This document shows, piece after piece, positions 1 to 11,968 of a stretch of 54,695 bases of DNA (positions are counted from its first letter, which is position 1; each line of letters begins with the position of its first letter). The notes beneath the pieces were generated by a model. That model ran no database searches, was not told the DNA's origin, and saw nothing but the letters and a program-made list of their open reading frames with translations. The stretch comes from Micromonospora sonchi (GTDB lineage Bacteria > Actinomycetota > Actinomycetes > Mycobacteriales > Micromonosporaceae), in contig NZ_BMNB01000039.1 in the NCBI RefSeq assembly GCF_014646235.1, forward strand, positions 1 to 54,695, in the 5' to 3' direction. Made by a program: the position numbers and the translations under genes.

Positions 1-7
1 TGATAAG

Positions 8-125
8 GTTACGGCGGTTATGGCGGAGGGGAAACGCCCGGTTACATTCCGAACCCGGAAGCTAAGCCCTCCAGCGCCGATGGTACTGCACTCGGGAGGG
101 TGTGGGAGAGTAGGACACCGCCGGA
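8..125 (+). rRNA. rrf: 5S ribosomal RNA
   Basis: The sequence carries the conserved actinobacterial 5S core: CCGGTTACATTCCGAACCCG, then GAAGCTAAGCC, GCGCCGATGGTACTGC and GGGAGAGTAGGACACCGCC. The 5' strand (ACGGCGGT) pairs with the 3' strand (ACCGCC) to close helix I. Exact ends are estimated to within a few bases. It is the last gene of an rRNA operon whose 23S gene lies outside the window. Confidence 0.96.
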
Positions 126-135
126 CACACGTCAC

Positions 136-172
136 AGTCGAGGGCCGCCCGGAATCGGGCTGGCCCTCGACT
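136..172 (+). terminator. rRNA operon terminator hairpin
   Basis: A perfect 11-bp inverted repeat (AGTCGAGGGCC with GGCCCTCGACT) lies directly after the 5S gene, with a second GCCC/GGGC pairing inside the loop. There is no U tract, which is usual for high-GC actinobacterial terminators. Confidence 0.8.
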
Positions 173-213
173 GCGTTGCGCCGTTGAACGGCGTACTTAG
201 GAAGGATGTACCT

Positions 214-2675
<2,462 letters not shown>

Positions 2676-2679
<4 letters not shown>

Positions 2680-3695
2680 GCGACACCGGGGAGCGGCTGG
2701 TCGACGATTACGCCTTGGTCGTCTTCGACCTGGACGGAGTGGTCTACCTGATCGACCGGCCGATCCCCGGCGCGGTCGAGGCCGTCGTGCGGCTGCACGA
2801 CGAGGGCCGGGCCGTGGCCTATGCGACGAACAACGCCTCACGCCGGGCGAGTGAGGTCGCCGACCTGCTCACCGGGATGGGCGTACCGGCGCGGCCGGAA
2901 GAGGTGCTGACCAGCGCGGCCGCTGCCGCCCAACTGCTGGCCGAGCGACTTCCCGCCGGGGTGCCCGTGCTGGTGGTCGGCGCGGAGGCATTGCGATCCG
3001 AGGTGCGCGCGGTCGGGCTGAACCCGGTGTCCCGCGCGGAGGACTCACCGGTCGCGGTGATCCAGGGCTACGGCCCTCAGGTGGGCTGGGCCGACCTGGC
3101 CGAGGCGGCGGTGGCGGTCCGCGCGGGCGCGGCCTGGATCGCCACCAACACCGACCGGACCCTGCCCAGCGGGCGTGGACCGCTGCCGGGCAACGGCGCG
3201 TTGGTCGCCGCGCTGGCGACCGCGCTCGGCCGGCAACCGGACGAGGTGGTGGGCAAGCCCGCGCCGGAACTCTTCGCCACCGCCGCCCGTCGGGCGGGCG
3301 AGGGCCGGACCCTCGTCGTCGGCGACCGGCTGGACACCGACATCGAGGGGGCCAACCGGGCCGGTCTGGACAGCCTGCTGGTCCTCACCGGCGTCAGCGA
3401 TGTGCCGGAGCTGCTGGCCGCGCCGTCGCACCGCAGGCCCACGCACGTGTCCCGGAACCTGGCCGGACTTTTCGACCCCGCCGAGGTGGTGCGGGTGCCG
3501 GCGGCCTCGGGAGACAGCGGTGGCTGGCACGTCGTCACCGGTGCCGGCGGCTGGCAGCTGTCCGGGGCGGGACGACCGTTGGACGCGCTGGCGGCGCTCT
3601 GCGCGGTGGCCTGGTGGCACCGTCCGGCGGGACTGCCAACGCCTGCCTCGCCGGCGGCGGCGCAGGCGCTGGACGCGCTCGGACTGCCTACCTGA
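2676..3695 (+). CDS. HAD-IIA family hydrolase (NagD/phosphoglycolate phosphatase-like)
   Basis: A 339-residue cytosolic phosphatase of the haloacid dehalogenase superfamily, subfamily IIA. Motif I is VVFDLDGVVYL near residue 16, with nucleophile and acid Asp at DLDG. Motif II is YATNN (about residue 50). The GKP motif (VVGKPAPELF) provides the lysine, and motif IV is VVGDRLDTDIEGANRAG. The start ATG overlaps the stop of the upstream gene (ATGA). Substrate is not readable from sequence; NagD-like enzymes act on small phosphate esters. It is the second gene in the block leading to tlyA. Confidence 0.92.
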
Positions 3696-3712
3696 CCGAC
3701 GGCCCGGCCTGC

Positions 3713-4054
3713 TCAGAGCAGCTTGCGGAGCTTCATCAGATCGAACGGGTTGGCCTTGATCGATACCCGCTTGCTGGCCACCGCGCGAGTGACGTCGAGG
3801 TCACCGCGAACCAGCGCGACCAGATCGTCGCTGGTGGTGCTCATGGCGATCTTTGCTTTCGGGTCGTCGCCGTCGGCCAGCTCGACCAACCGTCCGCCGG
3901 TGATGCGGCCGTGGAAGGCGGTTTCCAGGTCGGTGACCCGGCAGGCCAGCGTGCGGTCCAGGTCGACCCGGTCGCGGACGGTCTCCGCGTTGCGTTCCAG
4001 CCGGTCGGCCAGATCCCGCAACGCCTGCCGGCACTCGTCCACCGTGGCCACCAT
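3713..4054 (-). CDS. SCP2-like sterol-carrier-domain protein
   Basis: About 113 residues, starting MVATVDECRQALR; an alternative start eight codons upstream at 4078 is possible. The protein matches the short SCP2-like proteins found near tlyA in actinobacteria: an N-terminal helix (ALRDLADRLERN), then LACRVTDLETAFHGRITGG, LVELADG, and ISMSTTSDDLVALV-like strands ending with FDLMKLRKLL. SCP2 folds bind lipids in a hydrophobic tunnel; the ligand is unknown here. It is the only minus-strand gene in this block, with its 3' end facing the HAD gene 17 bp away. Confidence 0.78.
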   Translation of the reverse strand: MVATVDECRQALRDLADRLERNAETVRDRVDLDRTLACRVTDLETAFHGRITGGRLVELADGDDPKAKIAMSTTSDDLVALVRGDLDVTRAVASKRVSIKANPFDLMKLRKLL

Positions 4055-4162
4055 CGCCTCCTCGCCACGCCGCGTCATACCTCGGCACCGTACCGCACGG
4101 GGTGCGTCCGGCGGCCCGGTAGCGTGACACCTGCACCAGCCGCCGGGTGAAAGGACTCAGGC

Positions 4163-4768
4163 ATGCAGGACGCGTGGCGCGCCTACCTCGAACTGGCCAT
4201 GGGCCTGACGGAGGCGCCCCGGAAGAAGGCGCAGGACGCGGTGCGTCGGGTGATGGGCTCGACGGGGGCGACCGCCGCCCAACTTTCGGCGCTCGCCGAG
4301 GAGCTGCGCTCGACCGGTGCGGCCAATCGGGAGGCGCTGACCAAGCTCGTGCGGTTCGAGGTCGAGCGGGCGCTCGGCGCGGTGGGCCTGGCCACCGCCG
4401 ACGAGGTCGCCGAGCTGGAGAGCCGGGTCCGCGAGTTGGAACGCCGGCTGCGTGCTGGGGGCGGCGCTGCCGAGCCGGATGCTCCCGCCGATGTGCCGTC
4501 GGTCGGTATGCCCGCGACGGCCGCGGCCGCGCCGCCGGACGCGACGCCGAGCCAGGCGGAAGGGGCCACCCCCGCCGGGGCGACGGCGAAGAAGGCGGTG
4601 GCCAAGGAGGCGATCGCGAAGAAGGCGATCGCGAAGAAGGCGGTCGCGAAGAAGGCGGTGGCCAAGAGAGGGCCGGGGACCGTGGCCCGTACCGCCGACC
4701 ACGACCCGGCGAACCGGCCGCCGCAGGGCGGTTCGGCGCGGCGGTCGAGGCCGGAGGGGTCCGCATGA
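4163..4768 (+). CDS. phasin-like coiled-coil protein with AKKA tail
   Basis: A 201-residue protein. Residues 1-100 are helical and amphipathic (YLELAMGLTEAPRKKAQDAV, later ELESRVRELERRL), resembling polyhydroxyalkanoate-granule-associated and phasin-like proteins. An Ala/Pro linker follows, then a lysine-rich repeat (AVAKEAIAKKAIAKKAVAKK) like the histone-H1-like tails of PhaF-type proteins, which can bind DNA. The ATG is preceded by GGTGAAAGGACT. It overlaps the next tiny ORF by ATGA. Whether it binds PHA granules or DNA in this organism is inference. Confidence 0.8.
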   Translation: MQDAWRAYLELAMGLTEAPRKKAQDAVRRVMGSTGATAAQLSALAEELRSTGAANREALTKLVRFEVERALGAVGLATADEVAELESRVRELERRLRAGGGAAEPDAPADVPSVGMPATAAAAPPDATPSQAEGATPAGATAKKAVAKEAIAKKAIAKKAVAKKAVAKRGPGTVARTADHDPANRPPQGGSARRSRPEGSA

Positions 4769-4830
4769 GCGAGGGGAGCCGACTCGGGGCGTTCCGGCGC
4801 GGCGCGCGGAAATCGGGAGCGACAGCGTGA
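4765..4830 (+). CDS. possible 21-residue bridging ORF
   Basis: MSEGSRLGAFRRGARKSGATA. The ATG overlaps the upstream stop by ATGA, and its own stop overlaps the downstream GTG by GTGA, so translation could be passed from one gene to the next without a gap. The product is basic. It could be a coupling device rather than a functional peptide, or a chance reading frame in GC-rich DNA. Confidence 0.35.
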   Translation: MSEGSRLGAFRRGARKSGATA

Positions 4831-5054
4831 CCGGCCCGCGCCCGGGGCCACCGGGGCCGCGACCGGGAACACCGGGGCCGCCGCCCAGCCGGTGGTCCGG
4901 CATGGAAGCCGACGGCGGTGGCCATCCGGCGGTGGACGCCGCGATCCAGGCGATGGCCAACGCCGCCACCCTGGCCCCGGCGGACCAGATCGCCCAGTAC
5001 GAGGCCGCGTATCAGACGTTGCGGGAAACGCTCGCCACCATCGACCAGGCCTGA
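4827..5054 (+). CDS. small conserved protein upstream of tlyA
   Basis: 75 residues from GTG at 4827. The N-terminus is a Pro/Gly-rich stretch (GPRPGPPGPRPGTPGPPP). The C-terminal 40 residues form a helical hairpin (AIQAMANAATLAPADQIAQY, then LRETLATIDQ). Short proteins of this kind precede tlyA in many actinobacteria. It ends 15 bp before the tlyA start. Function unknown. Confidence 0.72.
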   Translation: MTGPRPGPPGPRPGTPGPPPSRWSGMEADGGGHPAVDAAIQAMANAATLAPADQIAQYEAAYQTLRETLATIDQA

Positions 5055-5069
5055 GGAGGCCGCCCCACC

Positions 5070-5926
<857 letters not shown>

Positions 5927-5930
<4 letters not shown>

Positions 5931-6061
5931 CCGTAAGCAGCGGCCGAGGCATCACCACGAGACGGAGGACGCTCAGGCCGGCGCCGAGCGCCCCGACGAG
6001 GGCGGAGCGGCGGGGTGGCTCGGTGCGGCGGACGGCCGGCACCGGGCGGGTCGTGCGGTGA
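5927..6061 (+). CDS. possible 44-residue bridging ORF
   Basis: Starts at GTG 5927 within the tlyA stop (GTGA) and ends at TGA 6059-6061, which overlaps the nadK start GTG at 6058 (GTGA). The product (VTVSSGRGITTRRRTLRP...) is very basic and low in complexity. It fills the tlyA-nadK gap exactly, as the 4765-4830 ORF fills the earlier gap. A translational-coupling role is plausible; a functional peptide is unproven. Confidence 0.38.
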
Positions 6062-6942
6062 ACCGCACCGCCCTGTTGGTGACCCACACGGGCCGCCGCC
6101 GCAGCACCGAGCACGCCCGGACGGTCGCCGCCGATCTCATCGCCGCCGGTTTCGAGGTCCGGGTGGTGGCCGAGGAGGCCGAGGACCTCGACCTGCCGGG
6201 CGTGGTGCCGGTGGCCGGTCCGCAGACCGCCGAGGGCGCGGAGATCGTGATCGCGCTCGGCGGTGATGGCACCTTCCTGCGCGCCGCCGAGCTGGCCCGG
6301 CCCGCGAAGGTGCCGCTGCTCGGCATCAATCTCGGCAAGGTCGGCTTCCTCGCCGAGGCGGAGATCGACGATCTCGATGTCGCGGTGCGGGACGTGGTGG
6401 GCCGCAACTACGCCGTCGACGAACGGCTCACCCTCGACGTCACCGCGGAGTTCGACGGCGGGCCGACGATCGAGTCGTGGGCGCTCAACGAGATCAGCGT
6501 CGAGAAGGGGGAGCGGGCCCAGATGCTGGAGCTGCTCGTCGACGTCGACGGGCGACCGCTGTCCCGGTACGGCTGTGACGGAGTGGTGTGTGCCACCCCC
6601 ACCGGTTCCACGGCGTACGCGTTCTCCGGTGGTGGCCCGGTGGTCTGGCCCGCGGTGGAAGCGTTGCTGTTGGTGCCGATCAGCGCGCACGCGTTGTTCA
6701 GCCGGCCGCTGGTGACCGCACCCACCTCGACCTTCTCGATCACCGTCGACCCGTTCACCACTCTCGCGGTGCTCTCCTGTGACGGACGCCGGGTGTACGA
6801 CCTGCCGCCGGGTGCGCGGGTCACCGTACGGCGGGGCGCGCTGCCGGTGCGGATCGTGCGGCTGCGGGACCGGCCGTTCACCGACCGGCTGGTGGCCAAG
6901 TTCGGTCTGCCGGTGCACGGCTGGCGGGGCAACCGGCGGTGA
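6058..6942 (+). CDS. nadK: NAD kinase
   Basis: A 294-residue ATP/polyphosphate-dependent NAD kinase that phosphorylates NAD to NADP. The GGDGTFLRAAE motif (about residue 69) holds the catalytic Asp. The NE/D region appears as WALNEISVEKG, and the conserved substrate region as GDGVVCATPTGSTAYAFSGGGPVV-like sequence, written here as CDGVVCATPTGSTAYAFSGG. The length matches actinobacterial NadK. It lies between tlyA and recN, its usual place in actinobacteria. Confidence 0.95.
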   Translation: MNRTALLVTHTGRRRSTEHARTVAADLIAAGFEVRVVAEEAEDLDLPGVVPVAGPQTAEGAEIVIALGGDGTFLRAAELARPAKVPLLGINLGKVGFLAEAEIDDLDVAVRDVVGRNYAVDERLTLDVTAEFDGGPTIESWALNEISVEKGERAQMLELLVDVDGRPLSRYGCDGVVCATPTGSTAYAFSGGGPVVWPAVEALLLVPISAHALFSRPLVTAPTSTFSITVDPFTTLAVLSCDGRRVYDLPPGARVTVRRGALPVRIVRLRDRPFTDRLVAKFGLPVHGWRGNRR

Positions 6943-7004
6943 CCGCAGCCCGCGTCGACCGGGCGTGGCGCCGCGCCGGCTGGTCAAGTGTCGGGCCGCG
7001 CGTC

Positions 7005-7010
7005 TACTGT
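7005..7010 (+). promoter_or_regulatory. candidate -10 element for leaderless recN mRNA
   Basis: TACTGT fits the actinobacterial TANNNT -10 pattern and lies eight bases before the recN GTG at 7019, with no Shine-Dalgarno in between. That spacing is typical of leaderless transcripts. Confidence 0.4.
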
Positions 7011-7018
7011 CGGTTGCT

Positions 7019-8773
7019 GTGCTGGAGGAGCTACGCATCACCGGACTGGGCGTCATCGAGGACACGACGTTGCCGCTGACCGGCGGTATGAACGTCATCA
7101 CCGGCGAGACCGGTGCCGGCAAGACGATGGTGGTGACCGGTCTGGGCCTGCTCTTCGGCGGTCGGGCCGATGCCGGTCGGGTGCGCGCGGTGCCCGGCCG
7201 GGCCGTGGTCGAGGGCCGGCTGCGGTTGACCGGCCGGGCGGCCGAGACGGTGCACGCCCGCATCACCGACGCCGGCGGTGAGCCCGATGAGGACGGCGCG
7301 GTGCTGCTGAGCCGTACGGTCACGGTGGAGGGGCGCTCCCGGGCGCACCTGGGCGGGCGCGGGATGCCGGTGTCGATGCTGGGTGAGGTGGGCGAGCAGG
7401 TGGTGGCCGTGCACGGCCAGTCCGACCAGCTGCGGCTGCTGCGCCCCGCCGAGCAGCGCGCCGCGCTGGACCGGTTCGCCGGCCCGGAGCACGAGAAGCT
7501 GCTCGACGCCGTGCGGGAGGCGTACACGCAGTGGCGGCGGGTGGTCGACGACCTGGCCGACCGGCGGCGCAACGCGCGGGAACGCCACCAGGAGGCGGAT
7601 CTGCTGCGGCTCGGTCTCGACGAGATCACCCGGGTCGACCCGCAGCCCGGTGAGGACGACGAGATGAAGGCGGAGGCGCAGCGGCTGGAGCACGCCGAGG
7701 GCCTGCGGACCGCGGCGCAGCTGGCTCATCAGTGCGTGGCCGGGGGGCTGGAGGCCGTCGACGACACGCCGGACGTCTCGACGCTGCTGGGCACCGCCCG
7801 GCGGACGTTGGAGGCGCAGGCCGGCACGGATCCGGCCCTGGGTGAACTGGCGGCCCGGCTGGAGGAGGCGGCCACCCTGGTGGCCGACGTCTCGGTGGAG
7901 CTGTCGACGTACCTGGCCGGGTTGGATGCCGACCCGGCCCGGCTGCAGGCGGTCTACGAGCGTCGGGCGGAGTTGCGGGCGCTGACCCGCAAGTACGCCG
8001 ACGACATCGACGGTGTGATCGCCTGGGCGGAACGGGCCAGGAACCGGCTGTCGGAGCTCGACACCTCCGACGAGCTTCTCGACGAGCTGGACCGGGAGGC
8101 CTCCCGCCTGGCCGGCGAGGTGGCTGAGTTGGCCGGCCGGTTGTCGGTGTCCCGGCAGGAGGCCGCCGGACGCTTCGCCGAGCAGGTCACCGTCGAGTTG
8201 GCCGGGCTGGCCATGCCGCACGCCCGGGTCGAGGTGGCGGTGCTGCCCCGGCCGGCCGGGCGGGCCGAGCCGACGTTGCCGGTCAACGGGGCGCAGGTCG
8301 GCGTCGGGCCGGACGGTGGCGACGAGGTCGAGCTGCGCCTGTTGGCCCACCCCGGCGCTCCAGCGCTGCCGTTGCAGCGGGGTGCCTCCGGTGGCGAGCT
8401 GTCCCGGGTGATGCTCGCGATCGAGGTGGTCTTCGCCGGTTCCGGCGGGCCGCCGACCCTGGTCTTCGACGAGGTCGACGCGGGTGTCGGCGGGCAGGCC
8501 GCGGTGGAGATCGGCCGGCGGTTGGCCCGGCTGGCCCGCAGTCACCAGGTGCTGGTGGTGACCCATCTGCCCCAGGTTGCGGCCTTCGCCGACCGGCACC
8601 TGGTGGTGGCCAAGGACACCGGGGGCGCGGTGACCACCAGTGGGGTTCGGGTGGTGGAGGACACCGAGCGGGCCCGGGAACTGGCCCGGATGCTGGCGGG
8701 TTTGCCCGATTCGGATCTGGGTATCGCCCACGCCGAGGAGCTGCTGGCCGTGGCGGCCAGGGAGCGGCGGTAG
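7019..8773 (+). CDS. recN: DNA repair protein RecN
   Basis: A 584-residue SMC-like ATPase in double-strand-break repair. The N-terminus MLEELRITGLGVIEDTTLPL and Walker A GETGAGKTMVV are close to the family consensus. Central coiled-coil regions follow (RRRNARERHQEADLLRLGLD, ELDREASRLAGEVAELAGRL). The signature motif is GASGGELSRVMLAIEVV, Walker B is TLVFDEVDAGVGG, and the switch His is VVTHLPQVAAFAD. The GTG start was chosen because RecN proteins begin exactly at (M)LEELRI. Confidence 0.95.
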   Translation: MLEELRITGLGVIEDTTLPLTGGMNVITGETGAGKTMVVTGLGLLFGGRADAGRVRAVPGRAVVEGRLRLTGRAAETVHARITDAGGEPDEDGAVLLSRTVTVEGRSRAHLGGRGMPVSMLGEVGEQVVAVHGQSDQLRLLRPAEQRAALDRFAGPEHEKLLDAVREAYTQWRRVVDDLADRRRNARERHQEADLLRLGLDEITRVDPQPGEDDEMKAEAQRLEHAEGLRTAAQLAHQCVAGGLEAVDDTPDVSTLLGTARRTLEAQAGTDPALGELAARLEEAATLVADVSVELSTYLAGLDADPARLQAVYERRAELRALTRKYADDIDGVIAWAERARNRLSELDTSDELLDELDREASRLAGEVAELAGRLSVSRQEAAGRFAEQVTVELAGLAMPHARVEVAVLPRPAGRAEPTLPVNGAQVGVGPDGGDEVELRLLAHPGAPALPLQRGASGGELSRVMLAIEVVFAGSGGPPTLVFDEVDAGVGGQAAVEIGRRLARLARSHQVLVVTHLPQVAAFADRHLVVAKDTGGAVTTSGVRVVEDTERARELARMLAGLPDSDLGIAHAEELLAVAARERR

Positions 8774-8895
8774 TGAGAGCGCCGATTGTGAGCGGAGGCA
8801 CACCGGCCTTCGCCGTCATGTGTTTCCCTGGATAGGCGGCCCTGCTCAGGCATGTCGCGACAGATTCGCCTGCCTCACATGCCAGGATGGTCACG

Positions 8896-10074
8896 ATGCG
8901 TCTACCCACGTTGCGCCGGATCCGAAACGCGGAACCGGGACAGATCCTCGGCACCGCGCGCCTCGATCGCCGTACGAAGCGACTCGTCGGCCGGCTCCGT
9001 CCCGGTGACATCGCGGTGATCGACCACGTCGATCTGGACCGCGTCGCGGCCGATTCGCTGGTGGCGGTCGGTGTCGGCGCGGTGATCAACGCCAAGCCGT
9101 CGGTCTCCGGCCGGTATCCGAACCTCGGCCCGGAGGTGCTGCTCTCGGCGGGCATTCCGCTGCTGGACGACCTCGGCGAGGGCGTCTTCGAGCGCATCCG
9201 TGAGGGCGACACGGTGCGCATCGAGGGCAACACGGTCTACCTGGGCGACGATGCGGTGGCACACGGCAGCCTGCAGGACGTGGAGAGCGTCGCCAAGGCG
9301 ATGACCGACGCCCGGGAGGGCCTGTCGGTGCAGTTGGAGGCATTCGCCGCCAACACCATGGACTACCTCAGGCAGGAGCGGGACCTGCTGCTCGACGGGG
9401 TCGGTGTGCCGGCGATCGCCACCGAGATCCAGGGTCGGCACTGCCTGATCGTCGTACGGGGTTACGACTACAAGGCCGACCTGGACGTGCTGCGCCCGTA
9501 CATCCGGGAGTTCAAGCCGGTGTTGATCGGCGTGGACGGCGGCGCGGACGCTCTGGTCGAGGCGGGCTACACGCCGGACATGATCATCGGCGACATGGAC
9601 TCGGTCACCGACGACGTGTTGCGCTGCGGCGCCGAGGTGATCGTGCACGCCTACCCCGACGGGCGGGCCCCGGGACTGCCGCGGGTCAACGCCCTGGGGG
9701 TGCCGGCGGTGACCTTCCCCGCCGCCGCGACCAGCGAGGACCTCGCCATGCTGCTGGCGGACGAGAAAGGCGCCTCGCTGATCGTGGCCGTGGGCACGCA
9801 CGCCACGCTGGTGGAGTTCCTCGACAAGGGGCGCGGCGGCATGGCCTCGACGTTCCTCACCCGGCTCAAGGTCGGCGGCAAGCTGGTCGACGCCAAGGGT
9901 GTCAGCCGGCTCTACCGGCAGGGCATCTCGGGTTCCTCGCTGTTGCTGCTGGTGCTCTCGGCGGTCGCGGCCATGGCCTCGGCGGTGGCCGTCTCCACCG
10001 TCGGTAAGGCGTATCTGGGTGTGGTCTCCGAGTGGTGGGACAATTTTGTGTTCCAGCTCGGCCAGCTCTTCTAG
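8896..10074 (+). CDS. steA: SteA, putative cytokinetic-ring / envelope protein
   Basis: About 392 residues from ATG 8896 (alternative ATG at 8887). The N-terminal region (RLDRRTKRLVGRLRPGDIAV, then ADSLVAVGVGAVINAKPSVS) and the thiamin-pyrophosphokinase-like core (LIGVDGGADALVEAGYTPDM, IIGDMDSVTDD) match SteA. A single C-terminal membrane segment (SSLLLLVLSAVAAMASAVAV) anchors it. In Corynebacterium, SteA and SteB cooperate in cell separation through peptidoglycan hydrolase control. CAGGAT 7 nt before the ATG could be a leaderless -10. It is followed by steB, as expected. Confidence 0.88.
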   Translation: MRLPTLRRIRNAEPGQILGTARLDRRTKRLVGRLRPGDIAVIDHVDLDRVAADSLVAVGVGAVINAKPSVSGRYPNLGPEVLLSAGIPLLDDLGEGVFERIREGDTVRIEGNTVYLGDDAVAHGSLQDVESVAKAMTDAREGLSVQLEAFAANTMDYLRQERDLLLDGVGVPAIATEIQGRHCLIVVRGYDYKADLDVLRPYIREFKPVLIGVDGGADALVEAGYTPDMIIGDMDSVTDDVLRCGAEVIVHAYPDGRAPGLPRVNALGVPAVTFPAAATSEDLAMLLADEKGASLIVAVGTHATLVEFLDKGRGGMASTFLTRLKVGGKLVDAKGVSRLYRQGISGSSLLLLVLSAVAAMASAVAVSTVGKAYLGVVSEWWDNFVFQLGQLF

Positions 10075-10101
10075 CTCCCGATCGATCAAGAGGCTGTAGG
10101 C

Positions 10102-11043
10102 GTGATCAACTTCCGGTACCACGTGGTGTCCCTGACTGCGGTCTTCCTGGCGCTGGCGATCGGCCTGGTCGTCGGCACAGCCGCCCTCAACGGGCCGGTC
10201 GCGGACTCGCTCAACAACACCGTCAACTCGCTGCGCAAGGACAACCAGCAGATGCGTCAGACGATGCAGAACATGCAGCGGGAGTTGGAGCTGGAGGAGG
10301 AGTTCGCGGCCGAGATGGCCCAGGTCATGCTGCCCGGCAAGCTGAGCGGCAAGCGGGTGCTGGTGATGACCACGCCGACCGGCCGTGATCACGCCGAGGG
10401 CGTGCAGCAGATGCTCCGGCTCGCCGGTGCCGACATCACCGGTCTGGTCGACCTGCAGGACAAGTTCATCAACCCGGAGAACAACAACAACCTGCTGGAG
10501 TTGGCGGTGACCGCCGCCCGGCCGACCGGCGCGCCGACCGCCGGGCTGCCCGGCAACGGTCACGGCGTGGAGACCTCCAGCGCCCTGCTGGCGGCCGTGC
10601 TGCTGGACCGGCCGGCCGGTGCGGAACCGGTGACGGAGACCGACCGGCGGGCCGTGCTGGCCGCGTACAGCAACGCCAACTACCTGACCACCGCCGACCG
10701 GGTCGCCGCGCCGGCCGAGGCGGTGGTGATCGTCAGCGGGCAGCCGTACGTGGACAAGGACTCCGCCAAGAAGGACGAGTCGGTGGTCAAGATCGCCGAG
10801 CAGTTCGACCGGACCGGGGCGATCGTGGTGGCCGGCAACGGTTCCGCCGGCGGCAACCTGGTGGCCTTCGTCCGGGGTGACGCCGTGCTGGTCCAGACCA
10901 TCTCGACCATCGACAACGCCAACACCGTGCAGGGTCAGTTGGTCACCACGCTGGCGCTCGTGCAGCAGCTCACCGAGCGCAAGGCCGGCCAGTACGGCGT
11001 CGGCGACAACGCCGGCTCGCTGCTGCCTAGACTGCCCCAGTGA
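10102..11043 (+). CDS. steB: SteB/MctB-type membrane-anchored protein (copper transporter family)
   Basis: A 313-residue protein starting MINFRYHVVSLTAVFLALAIGLVVGTAALN, the conserved N-terminal membrane segment of the MctB/SteB family (often annotated copper transporter MctB). A coiled coil follows (RKDNQQMRQTMQNMQRELEL), then a periplasmic domain with VLVMTTPTGRDHAEGVQQML and a C-terminal VVVAGNGSAGGNL loop. In mycobacteria MctB is linked to copper homeostasis; in corynebacteria SteB acts with SteA. Adjacency to steA favours the division role here. GTG start 27 bp after steA. Confidence 0.88.
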   Translation: MINFRYHVVSLTAVFLALAIGLVVGTAALNGPVADSLNNTVNSLRKDNQQMRQTMQNMQRELELEEEFAAEMAQVMLPGKLSGKRVLVMTTPTGRDHAEGVQQMLRLAGADITGLVDLQDKFINPENNNNLLELAVTAARPTGAPTAGLPGNGHGVETSSALLAAVLLDRPAGAEPVTETDRRAVLAAYSNANYLTTADRVAAPAEAVVIVSGQPYVDKDSAKKDESVVKIAEQFDRTGAIVVAGNGSAGGNLVAFVRGDAVLVQTISTIDNANTVQGQLVTTLALVQQLTERKAGQYGVGDNAGSLLPRLPQ

Positions 11044-11100
11044 GCCACCGACGGGCCTGACGCGTCCGGTGGGCGATTTCCGACGATGCGGAGTGCCGGC

Positions 11101-11967
11101 ATGAGCGTGCTCGGTCGACTGGTGGTGGCGGGCCTCGGGGCGGCCGCCGCCCGGTACGCGCTGCGTCAGGTGCGTACCTCCCCCGCCGGACCGGCGTTGG
11201 AACGCAGCAACTTCCGCGGGCGTACGGTCACCCTGGCCGCCGGGCCGGCGCTCGCGTTGGGTGCCTGCGGCGCGGCGGCCGGTGGCGCGGCGAGCGTGCC
11301 CGCCGGGGCGGCGACGGTGGTGGCCGGGCTCGGCGCCGGCGCCGTCGGGCTCTACGACGACGTGGTGGGCGCCCGACCGGAGCAGAAGGCGGACAAGGGC
11401 TTCGCCGGGCACCTCGCCGCGCTGCGGCAGGGAAGGATCACCGCCGGCCTGGTCAAGATCGTCGGGGTGGGTGCGGCCGGCCTGGGCGCCGCGGCGCTGC
11501 TCGCCGCCGACCCGCGGGTGGCCGCGCATCCCGGTCGACGGCGGCAGGGCGCGCTCGGCCGGGGCGTCGACGTGCTGCTCGGTGCGGGTGTCGTGGCCGG
11601 CACCGCGAACCTGATCAACCTGCTCGATCTGCGGCCGGGGCGGGCGTTGAAGTCCGGCCTGCTGCTCGGCGCGCCGCTGGTCGGTGGCGCCGCGGGCGGG
11701 ATCGCCGCCGGCGCGGCCGGCGCCGCGGCCGGGCTGCTCCCCGCCGACCTCGGCGAGGACGTGATGATCGGCGACAGCGGCGCGAACGCCCTCGGCGCCG
11801 TGCTGGGAGTGGCGTTGGCCGCCCGGACCGGCCCGGTCGGTCGGGCCGGGCTGCTCGCGGTGCTGGCCGGGCTGACCGCGGCCAGCGAGAAGGTCAGCTT
11901 CACCCGGGTCATCGCGAACACTCCGGGGCTGCGTGAACTCGACGCGCTGGGCCGCCGCGCCGACTGA
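11101..11967 (+). CDS. MraY/WecA-like polyprenyl-phosphate glycosyl-1-phosphate transferase family protein
   Basis: About 288 residues, nearly all Ala/Gly/Leu-rich membrane helices. Family hallmarks are GLYDDVVGARPEQKADKGF (the DD motif near residue 80), NLINLLDLRPGRALK (the N...D motif) and the C-terminal MIGDSGANALGAVLG loop that matches GDxGxxxLG of MraY/WecA enzymes. Enzymes of this family transfer a sugar-phosphate to a polyprenyl phosphate, but this protein is shorter and more divergent than MraY, so the substrate is unknown. ATG 11101 was preferred over ATG 11086. It is almost contiguous with murJ. Confidence 0.75.
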   Translation: MSVLGRLVVAGLGAAAARYALRQVRTSPAGPALERSNFRGRTVTLAAGPALALGACGAAAGGAASVPAGAATVVAGLGAGAVGLYDDVVGARPEQKADKGFAGHLAALRQGRITAGLVKIVGVGAAGLGAAALLAADPRVAAHPGRRRQGALGRGVDVLLGAGVVAGTANLINLLDLRPGRALKSGLLLGAPLVGGAAGGIAAGAAGAAAGLLPADLGEDVMIGDSGANALGAVLGVALAARTGPVGRAGLLAVLAGLTAASEKVSFTRVIANTPGLRELDALGRRAD

Positions 11968-11968
11968 C